The position numbers and the translations under genes are program-made. From Cepaea nemoralis (taxonomy: Eukaryota; Mollusca; Gastropoda; Stylommatophora; Helicidae), in the NCBI GenBank assembly GCA_014155875.1, contig JACEFZ010011398.1, positions 1 through 64,000 on the forward strand: a stretch of DNA of 64,000 bases, in the 5' to 3' direction. Positions 49,301 to 61,300 of this stretch are shown here, in pieces (within the stretch, counting starts at the first letter, position 1; every line of letters begins with the position of its first letter). A model generated the notes under the pieces. It ran no database searches. It saw only the letters and a list, made by a program, of their open reading frames with translations, and was not told the DNA's origin.

Positions 49301-52300
49301 GTAACTATAACATCACTGTACCTGGGGGTGGGACAAGGTGTAACTGTAACATCACTGTATCTGGGGGTGGGACAAGGTGTAACTGTAACATCACTGTACC
49401 TGGAGGTGGGACAAGGTGTAACTATAACATCACTGTACCTGGAGGTGGGACAAGGTGTAACTATAACATCTGGGGGTGGGACAAGGTGTAACTATAACAT
49501 CTGGGGGTGGGACAAGGTGTAACTATAACATCTGGGGGTGGGACAAGGTGTAACTATAACATCACTGTACCTGGGGGTGGGACAAGGTGTAACTATAACA
49601 TCACTGTACCTGGGGGTGGGACAAGGTGTAACTGTAACATCACTGTATCTGGGGGTGGGACAAGGTGTAACTGTAACATCACTGTATCTGGAGGTGGGAC
49701 AAGGTGTAACTATAACATCACTGTACCTGGGGGTGGGACTAGGTGTAACTATAACATCACTGTACCTGGGGGTGGGACAAGGTGTAACTATAACATCACT
49801 GTACCTGGGGGTGGGACAAGGTGTAACTATAACATCACTGTACCTGGGGGTGGGACCAGGTGTAACTATAACATCACTGTACCTGGGGTGGGACAAGGTG
49901 TAACTATAACATCACTGTACCTGGGGGTGGGACAAGGTGTAACTAAAACATCACTGTACCTGGGGGTGGGACAAGGTATAATAACAACACAATGGCACCT
50001 AGAGGGGAAGTAATGCACACAATAACATAACTGGGGTGGAATAATGTATACAGTAGCATCACTGGGGAAGAATAATGTATACAATAACATAACTGGAATA
50101 CAATAACATTATGAATCATGATAAGTTAAACTGACGCTTCAGAAATCAGACATAAACATGAGATCTCCCTGCAGTCAGCTGAATGTGATAATAGTGAGTA
50201 CATAAACATGAGATCTCCCTGCAGTCAGCTGAATGTGTCAACAATGAGTGCCAGTAATGACCTTTGACTGTGCAAGTCAGGACATATATAAGTCGTGGCT
50301 CTGTGTCTGGATGTGTGTGTGTGTGTGTCAGTGTGTCACAAAGTTGAGGGTCATTCTGTTGTCCACTAGCGTGCCTGCAGCCCCAATGAGGGGGTGGTTA
50401 GATGGAAGACTTCAACAAACAGACACTCAACAGCACTGACCTTGGAGCCATCAGCCAGCGTGACATTCTGTTGGGGCATGTCAACGTAGGAGTGTCGGAA
50501 ATCTACTGCCCCACTTAACTTGAAGGTGGCAGACTCATACAGGTTCTGGGGATGGAGGACACCATGTATTACTTCTCAAGCTTACGTAAATGTCAACATA
50601 CTGACTCAACTCATTGTCAGCACTTTTGTCTAGTTGCATGTACAAATAATAATAACAACATTCATGTCTAGTTAAAGCATTAATTTTAAAAAAAAATATT
50701 TAAAAAACAACAACTTGTGCTCATGATATCGTAGCCAGGGTTCATGATGAAGACATTCAACACAATATGTTGTAGGCAGAACTGGCGGGCACTGCTGTCA
50801 TGGCTGGGGTGTTAGGCAGACAAGGGCGTGAGCTAAGACTGACCACCTGATCCCCCCCCCACACACACAGATGTGATGTTCCCAGCACTTGACATTCCCC
50901 ACCCACCCACACACACACACACACACACCACCACCACTACACCCCCCCTCCCTCCCCCAGCATGTTCCTGCTATGGCACTTGTTTGTCTAGGCAGAATTG
51001 TGATTGTATACATTCTATTCCAGGAACAGTTAATGGTGGAAGGATGAATGGATGGATGGATTATGTGAAGAACACACAAGGATGAGACTGACAGAGCACT
51101 ACAGCGTGAGTGACTCTGTGGCAGGTCAGAGTGTTTGACATGCAGGCCTTAGATCATGAGTGAGACTGTGCCAGGTCAGAGTGTTTGACATGCAGGCCTT
51201 AGATCATGAGTGAGACTGTGGCAGGTCAGAGTGTTTGACATGCAGGCCTTAGATCATGAGTGAGACTGTGCCAGGTCAGAGTGTTTGATATGCAGGCCTT
51301 AGATCATGAGAAGACCAGGGCATTAGGGGTGATTACCAGAAGCAGGAAAACTAGTAGATGTCAACAAGCAAAGACACTGGGTGTGATGGAGGACGGGCAG
51401 AAGGTCATGACTGTAAATCCATCCATCATGTGCCACGCCGGTAAGCGTGGGCGGTCATGTTCTGCCATCTCACTCCATCACCAGAGTCGTGGATCAGCTC
51501 CGTGTTTCTGTCTCGACCATGCCACAAGGCCAAGCCATCCAGGTACTTGCTTCTAGGTCTTCCCCTTGGTCTGTTCCCCTAGATCTTACCAGTCGTCACC
51601 AAGTTCTCCAATCCATTTCTTCTCATAACATGCCCAAACAATTTTGATTGTAAATTGGCAGGTGGAAAGTAAGAAAATGGACACATGTACATAAGTAGAT
51701 GGTACAAACACATGGACATAAGTAGATGGTACAAACACATGGACATAAGTAGATGGTACAAACACATGGACATAAGTAGATGGTACAAACAAAACATCAT
51801 GAAGCTGTGATATTAATCATCCTGATGCTGTGTTGTAAAAACATGACGCTGAGACCAAAAAACATCTTGAAGCTGTAACATAAAAACATCATGAAACTGT
51901 GACTTACAAACATCATGAAACTGTGACTTACAAACATCATGAAACTGTGACTTACAAACATCATGAAGTAGTGATGTAAAGTATATGATATGGGGCAATA
52001 GTGCTGGATACTTGGGAAACAGTTGTGTGAAGCATTAGAGTACCATTAACAACATACAATAAGAGAGCCACTGATGTACACATACAGCAAACAATGAGAA
52101 CCACTGACATACACACACAGCAAACAATGAGAACCACCGATGTACACATACAACAAACAATGAAGTACACATATAACAAACAGTGATGTACACATATAAC
52201 AAACAGTGAAGTACACATACAACAAACAATGAAGTACACATACAACAAACAATGAAGTACACATATAACAAACAGTGATGTACACATATAACAAACAGTG

Positions 52301-55300
52301 AAGTACACATACAACAAACAATGATGTACACATACAACAATGAAGTACACATACAACAAACAGTGATGTAAACATACAACAAACAGTGATGTACACATAC
52401 AACAAACAGTGATGTACACATACAACAAACAGTGATGTACACATACAACAAACAGTGATGTACACATACAACAAACAGTGATGTACACATACAACAAACA
52501 GTGATGTACACATACAACAAACAATGATGTACACATACAACAAACAATGAAGTACACATACAACAAACAGTGATGTAAATATACAACAAACAATGATGTA
52601 CACATACAACAAACAATGAAGTACACATACAACAAATAGTGATGTACACATACAACAAACAATGATGTACACATACAACAAACAGTGATGTACACATACA
52701 ACAACAAGTGAAGTACACATACAACAAACAGTGATAGTAAACATACAATAACAATGATGTACACATACAACAAAGCAGTGATGTACACATACAACAAACA
52801 ATGAAGTACACATACAACAAACAGTGATGTAGCACATACAACAAACAGTGATGTACACATACAACAAACAATGAATGTACACATACAACAAACAAGTGAT
52901 GTAGCACATACAACAAACAATGAGTACACATACAACAAACAGTGATGTACACATACAGCAAACAATGATGTACACATACAACAGACAGTGATGTACACAT
53001 ACAACAGACAGTGATGTACACATGTAACAAACAATGATGTACACATACAACAAACAGTGATGTACACATACAACAAACAGTGATGTACACATGTAACAAA
53101 CAGTGATGTACACATGTAACAAACAATGATGTACACATACAACAAACAATGAAGTACACATACAACAAACAGTGATGTACACATGCAACAAACAGTGAAG
53201 TATACATACAACAAACAGTGATGTACATATACAACAAACAGTGATGTACACATACAAAAAAACAGTGATGTAATATACAACAAACAATGATGTACACATA
53301 CAACAAACAATGATGTACATATACAACAAGCAATGATGTACACATACAACAAACAATGAAGTACACATACAACAAACAGTGATGTACATATACAATAAAC
53401 AATGATGTACACATACAACAAACAGTGATATAAAATTACAACAAACAGTGATGTGCACATACAACAAACAATGATGTACATATACAACAAACAGTGATGT
53501 GCACACACAACAAACAGTGATGTACACATACAACAAACAAGTGATGTGCACATACAACAAGCAGTGATATACACATACGACAAACAGTGATATACACATA
53601 CAACAAACAGTGATGTACACATACAACAAACAATGATGTACATATACAACAAACAGTGATGTGCACATACAACAAACAGTGATGTACACATACAACAAAC
53701 AATTATGTACACATACAACAAACAGTGATATACACATACAACAAACAGTAATGTGCACATACAACAAACAGTGATGTGCACATAAAACAAACAGTGAAGT
53801 ACACATACAACAAACAATGATGTACACATACAACAAACAGTGATATACACATACAACAAACAGTGATGTGCACATACAACAAACAGTGATGTACACATAC
53901 AACAAACAATAATGTACACATACACAAACAAACAATGAGAACCCACCAATGCCTTCTGGAACTGATTGGAGCCAATAATCTGGGTGCTCTCAAACATATC
54001 GTTGCCTGGGCCAAAAGCTACACAGAGTTCATTCTAGAGCAAAGCCACAAGACACAGATTTAATGCATGTCAGCCAAAGTCTGCAATCAATAATTAAGAA
54101 ATGGTATTGTACTGACAGCAGAAATATCCTGTTCAACCCTTGTTGGTGTTCACTGGGATATGTTGTTTAGACTGTGGTTTCATGTCATTATACTTGTGCT
54201 ATTTCACTCAGTGTCAATTATATAACCATGTCTTTCACTTCAAATGAGCAAATGATAAAAAATGAGAAGCAGAGTTGGATGGTTTTACAAGAAGACCATC
54301 ACAAGTGACAGAATGGACATTTAGTGAGAACCATCAACAACCCACAAACAATCACTGACACACACAACTACATCAGGAATATACAACAGTGACTTAGGAG
54401 ACTGTCATCTCTACCATGGCTTGTGTTGGATGGCTGGGTCGGAAGATAGAGCTTACTTCCTACATAAAGATTCATGACATGAAACTACAACTGTGACTAG
54501 ACACCCGACTTGTAACCCTTAAGGCTTGAGCAGGATGTTCACACAATGTTGATGCTCATATGGTGCTATCTTCACTCCATACATTGCTGTCAGTATGTGT
54601 ACAGCTCTTCAATACGTCACTTCCGTGATGACCATGGTACTTTGCAATAGAGATGTATGGGAGATTTCATAGTAATATTGATGAACTATGGGAAATGTCA
54701 TAGTAATACTTGATGATCTATGGGAAATGTCATAGTAATATTGATGAACTATGGGAAATGTCATAGTAATATTGATGATCTATGGGAAATGTCATAGTAA
54801 TACTGATCTAAGGAAGATCTATGGGAGATCTTTGTGTACACATGCATGTGTTTTGAAACATGTGGATTACTTACGTTTGAATGTGATTTTCCTGTTTCCT
54901 ATAAGTATTCTTGAATTTTGTGTCTACTGACAGAAAAATTGGTATACCAATGTGTGAATGTCCACTCATTTATCTTTATAGTTGTACTTTGTGTTCTGCT
55001 GTGTTGTATGTTTACCACCAAACACTAACCAATCACAATACATGCTTGTGTCTAAGGCAGGAGGGAAGGAAAGAGTTAACAGAGATATACATTATTTTTA
55101 CGGGTGCTGGTGTCTCTATCACAGGGAAGGAGAGAGTTAACAGAGATATGCCTTGCCATTACAGGTGCTGGTGTCTCTATCACAGGGAAGGAGAGAGTTA
55201 AAGTTAACAGAGATATGCCTTGCCATTACAGGTGCTGGTGTCTCTATCACAGGGAAGGAGAGAGTTAACAGAGATATACCTTGCCATTACAGGTGCTGGT

Positions 55301-58300
55301 GTCTCTATCACAGGGAAGGAGAGAGTTAACAGAGATATACCTTGCCATTACAGGTGCTGGTGTCTCTATCACAGGGAAGGAGAGAGTTAACAGAGATATA
55401 CCTTGCCATTACAGGTGCTGGTGTCTCTATCACAGGGAAGGAGAGAGTTAACAGAGATATACCTTGCCATTACAGGTGCTGGTGTCTCTATCACAGGGAA
55501 GGAGAGAGTTAGTTAACAGAGATATACCTTGCCATTACAGGTGCTGGTGTCTCTATCACAGGGAAGGAGAGAGTTAACAGAGATATGCCTTGCCATTACA
55601 GGTGCTGGTGTCTCTATCACAGGGAAGGAGAGAGTTAAAGTTAACAGAGATATACCTTGCCATTACAGGTGCTGGTGTCTCTATCACAGGGAAGGAGAGA
55701 GTTAACAGAGATATACCTTGCCATTACAGGTGCTGGTGTCTCTATCACAGGGAAGGAGAGAGTTAAAGTTAACAGAGATATACCTTGCCATTACAGGTGC
55801 TGGTGTCTCTATCACAGGGAAGGAGAGAGTTAACAGAGATATACCTTGCCATTACAGGTGCTGGTGTCTCTATCACAGGGAAGGAGAGAGTTAACAGAGA
55901 TATACCTTGCCATTACAGGTGCTGGTGTCTCTATCACAGGGAAGGAGAGAGTTAACAGAGATATACCTTGCCATTACAGGTGCTGGTGTCTCTATCACAG
56001 GAAGGAGAGAGTTAACAGAGATATACCTTGCCATTACAGGTGCTGGTGTCTCTATCACAGGGAAGGAGAGAGTTAAAGTTAACAGAGATATACCTTGCCA
56101 TTACAGGTGCTGGTGTCTCTATCACAGGGAAGGAGAGAGTTAACAGAGATATACCTTGCCATTACAGGTGCTGGTGTCTCTATCACAGGGAAGGAGAGAG
56201 TTAACAGAGATATACCTTGCCATTACAGGTGCTGGTGTCTCTATCACAGGGAAGGCCTGTGTCCAGACAGCGGGGTCCCTTGGTGTTGGGCGACACATCT
56301 CCTAGGTTACCTTGAGCGAAGGCAGCAATAAAAGAACCCTGCAGACACAATATTTCTAGTTACAAACCTGGATTTGTAAAGGAATGATCGTCATCACATA
56401 AACAAACACACTGTTTTTCTCTCTCAATGGTATTTAATTCATGAAGTAGCCAGTTCTTGAATGCTTACATGAACAATATAAATAGATGACGCCAGCTGGC
56501 AAGGCACATGATGAGCATGTCCTGTGTAGAACCTGGCTGTGATCCTGGCCCATGTTAGTTAGTTAGTTAGTCGACAGATCATCCTCGTTGCACATCGAAC
56601 CATTCAGTCCATAAGTGCTCGGATCCCCTCCTCAGCAAATCCCGCAGCGTGTAGCGGCTAACGACACCAGTTCTGTGTTGGTTTATCAATCTTCTTTGGC
56701 TTCCTGCGTAGTGTTCTTGTTTGGCCACCCCTCTTTTAATTTGCTGCTCCCGCAGTCTGGCCATTGTTGTAGATTCACAGTTATCACTTGGTTCTCGCAA
56801 AAGTCTCACTTCTCGTAGAGCATTCAGAATGTCAGCCTGGTCCATGGCGCGTCCGCCCTCCACAGTAGCCTCACCTGCGAGCTTGTCAGCCCGCTCATTT
56901 CCTTGTACTCCCGCATGACCTGGCACGAAGATGAACTAATCTTGCCAGCCGAGACCGCTTCAGAGGTAGCAACCATTCTCTTCGGATCGACCCCTCCTCT
57001 ATCCTCTTGATCATGTTCATTGAGTCGCTAAGGAAACAAGCCCTAGTGAATGTCTGTGTCTCGAGCCATGTTATTGCTTTACTTACTGCCATGACTTCCA
57101 TGGTCAGGCTACTTGTGGTTTCAGTGAAAGCACCAGAGTCCTCCTTCACAATTCTCCCTCCGGCCCGAGCTGTAAAGGCCCATGAGCTTCTCACATGTCG
57201 GACGACCGACCCATCTGTGTAGATGACCGCGTCACAGTCTAGCGAATTCTCGAAAATCAACGCTTGTACTTCAGCCTCAACAGCAGCCGGATTTTCTTGT
57301 CTGCATTTTCTATCTAGTTGGATGCAAACTGAAAAGGATGTGCAGAACTCTGTTGGCACTTGCACCCACTCCTCGCCAGGTTCTAAGTCCTCAAGTGAAC
57401 ACACCTGTTGAAGAATGTCTTCGGCTTGACCCATCCACGACCGTCCTCTTTTTAACCTGCTGCCCTTCACCTTCCTAATTTCACTATGCAGTGGATGTTG
57501 TGTGTTTGCGTTAATTCTGAGGTAGGCGCGTGCCCTGCAAACTTGTATTCTCTCTTCAATGGTTGGAAAATCAAGAAGGTAGCGCATCGCACTGCATGCT
57601 GTATCTCCTGTACATCCAAGAATAATGCGCATAGCTTCATTCTGTATCCTTTCCATCCTTTCTATCTGCTTATGGCTGAGAGTCAGGATTGCCATTGCAT
57701 ACTCCAAAACAGACATGACCAGCCCCTCGTACAGTAGACATAGATGGCGCTGCTCACAGTTTGCTGCCGCCATCACCCGCATCGCTGCCAAACCCCGATT
57801 GGCCTTTGTTATCACCTGGTCTATGTGCACATTATAAGCAAGGCTTCGATCAAACCGTATCCCCAGGTATATGGCCCATGTGACAGACTCTAGCTCGGTC
57901 ACCAGTTCACCTGCCCCAGACATGTGGGTGCCCGCAGTGTCTCTCATGTCCTGTGTTGACCACCAGGCTGGTCCAGCAATCATTACAGCACACATGTGTG
58001 TGTGTGTGTGCGTGTGTGTGTGTGTGTTTGTGTGTGTGTATGCGTGCACACACAAACACGCACACACTTTTTCATATCTACTCACAAATTCAAGATGGCT
58101 GATGTCAGTGCAGAGGGTTTGATCCCCATCTGGCTTGGTACCTCTCCACAGTAGAGGTCAGTGGCTCGCTGAGAGCATCACACCAAACATGAATTCTGTA
58201 GCTCCAGTGAAGACACCCAGGAGTGTCCATACATACATGCGTATTGATGTATACATGCATCTATTCTCCATTTCGTTTTTCAAAACTTTTTTCTCATTCC

Positions 58301-61300
58301 ACATTTCCAGACTTAGAGAATAAAAGTGTAATCCAGTGACACAGTAACACTGCAACTCTAATTGTTGTGTTTCACTACATTACACTTCTGTTTTCTAGCT
58401 AAGTTTAGTTTGTCTGCATGTTTGTTTATTTGTGATATCTTTGTTGTTCAATGATATAGACTTTGGTGGAAACGCCTGACAACTTATCACAAATACCACG
58501 AGGCAGCCAACGTGCTTGGCCACATTCTGAGAAGACAAAACTGTAACTCGTCACATTTATATAAATAGAGACAGAAGAAGAGAGTGTGAGAATATTCTTG
58601 ACAGCCTTGTGTCATGGCACTTCAGGGTTTCAGCATGCAAATGTATACCTGCCGTTGGAGATCATCAGAAGTGGAGATCATGCCAGTAGACAAGGCACTC
58701 GGAGATGATGAAGATCTTAATTGGACTTTCTGTATGTCTCAGAGAAGGTTCTCATATTGGAGAAATGATGTGTGACCCCAACTTATGCACAGGAAATATG
58801 GAACTGTTGTGCAAACTGGTTCATGGGTGAAACAATGTGATCATCAGGGATTCCTTAATGTCTAATAGTAAACTGCCTTCCTTCTTCAGTGGCCATATGT
58901 AATATTAGACTGACTAGATCTTCTGAGTGGTTCCACTCTCTAATATTATTCAAAATCAGAAGCTATGAAACATGGTGAGAGATACTGGGGTTTCAGCACA
59001 TTTGACCCATTTAATGGAATCATTAATGTATAATGAACTTAAGTTTCAATACCTACCCAGTATCCAATTATATACTCATGTGTGCCCTGTCCATCCTTTA
59101 ATAAACGTTCCTTGCTTATCCCTCAAACTTTATGTTATTATTATGATTCACATAACATAAATTTACATTGCTATGAAAACAGCTCACACATTTATTGAAT
59201 TGTGTGTTCCATCGGCAGGTGCCTTGGCAGGGCCAGATCAAATGATTCTGTGGGCCTTATACGGCCACGGACCTGACATTCCCCGCCCCTGGCTTAGATG
59301 AATGTGGTTTGGCAAGTGTACATGAGCAAGCAACACAAATGTAGCAGACACATGATACATGAGCAAGCAACACAAATGTAGCAGACACATGATACATGAG
59401 CAAGCAACACAAATGTAGCAGGACACATGATACATGAGCAAGCAACACAAATGTAGCAGACACATGATACATGAGCAAGCAACACAAATGTAGCAGACAC
59501 ATGATACATGAGCAAGCAACACAAATGTAGCAGACACATGATACATGAGCAAGCAACACAAATGTAGCAGACACATGATACATGAGCAAGCAACACAAAT
59601 GTAGCAGACACATGATACATGAGCAAGCAACACAAATGTAGCAGACACATGATACATGAGCAAGCAACACAAATGTAGCAGACACATGATACATGAGCAA
59701 GCAACACAAATGTAGCAGACACATGATATGAGCAAGCAACACAAATGTAGCAGACACATGATACATGAGCAAGCAACACAAATGTAGCAGACACATGATA
59801 CATGAGCAAGCAACACAAATGTAGCAGACACATGATACATGAGCAAGCAACACAAATGTAGCAGACACATGATACATGAGCAAGCAACACAAATGTAGCA
59901 GACACATGATACACCTACACAGACTTCAGGTACAAGCCCTGACAGGCAAACTGTTCACTCATGCCAGAAATAGATCACTGACAACGCTATGCCACAGAAA
60001 CATAACTACCAGTCTACCTGACCAGGGATGACATCTCCATTGATGTGTCGCTCAAACAGCTGCGAGGCGTAACCCTTGTTGTCTGAGCTCAGCATCTGGT
60101 TGGTGTTGTTCATGCTGGTACAGTGGACAGCAAACCAGCTGTAGGTGGACACACATACAAGGATGTCTTCATTCATGGAGACACATACATAACACAGACA
60201 ACTCTTTATAAGACTCGCAGTCTTTAGGTGTCTTGTCTCAACCTCTATCATGTCTCTGCAATACTCTCTCAAGATATTTCACCCACTGTCTATGATGTTT
60301 CTCCAATACTCTCTCAAGATATTTCACCCACTGTCTATGATGTTTCTCCAATACTCTCTCAAGATATTTCACCCACTGTCTATGATGTTTCTCCAATACT
60401 CTCTCAAGATATTTCACCCACTGTCTATGATGTTTCTCCGATATTTTCTCAAGATATTTCACCCACTGTCTATGATGTTTCTCCGATATTTTCTCAAGAT
60501 ATTTCACCCACTGTCTATGATGTTTCTCCGATACTCTCTCAAGATATTTCACCCACTGTCTATGATGTTTCTCCAATACTCTTTCTACACAAGATAGATA
60601 TTTCACACATTGACTATGAAATCCAGGTTTGAATCCTTGGTAATCTGATGGAAATTGTTTCTGCCAGGGATAAAAAGAATACTCTAACAGTTACACATTG
60701 TCCCTCCCTTCTGAGAGCATGCTCTCACCCACACTCAGCATCTGTATTTATGCTGCCTCACCTGTGACTGTGTCTTCCACTGGCAGTCGCTGCAAGATGG
60801 TCTTCACATCATCCACTTTGATCGCAGCCATTCCACATTCATACTTGAGGTAATAGACATTTTGTTGAGCAATGACCTGCCCCCTGACTCTAGGTGAGAA
60901 TCTCCAGCCAGTTTTGCCTCCTTGGTGCCCAGAACCATCAGTGTAAGCTATTGCATCATCTCTGATGGCATGGTCATCTATCAATTCCATCAACCCATTA
61001 CACCATTCTCTACTCGATGTCCAATGTGACGATGACTTGAGGCAAGCTCTTCTTGTGCTGGCTGCAGTCATTACACCATTCTCTACTCTATGTCCAATGT
61101 GACGATGACTTGAGGCAGGCTCTTCTTGTGCTGGCTGCAGTCATTACACCATTCTCTACTCTATGTCCAATGTGACGATGACTTGAGGCAGGCTCTTCTT
61201 GTGCTGGCTGCAGTCAATCCATTCCTGTCCCCTGTGTATCTGCTTGTCTGCGATAACCTGCCTGCTGTATCTGCTGCCTGCACCACCACTGGCCTTCCTC

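Noticed and set aside
47364..50013. Long open frames on both strands (up to 318 codons)
   Set aside because: Periodic 13-residue artefacts of the 39-bp array around the exon F acceptor.
51961..53997. Three overlapping - strand open frames of 459-678 codons
   Set aside because: They are the 23-bp minisatellite read in three frames; 23 is not a multiple of three and all frames lack stops. The first of them overlaps ceramidase exon D only at its start.
59238..59914. Three - strand frames of about 210 codons resembling a Cys-rich membrane protein
   Set aside because: 37-bp array read in all three frames; no family similarity and no independent exon structure.
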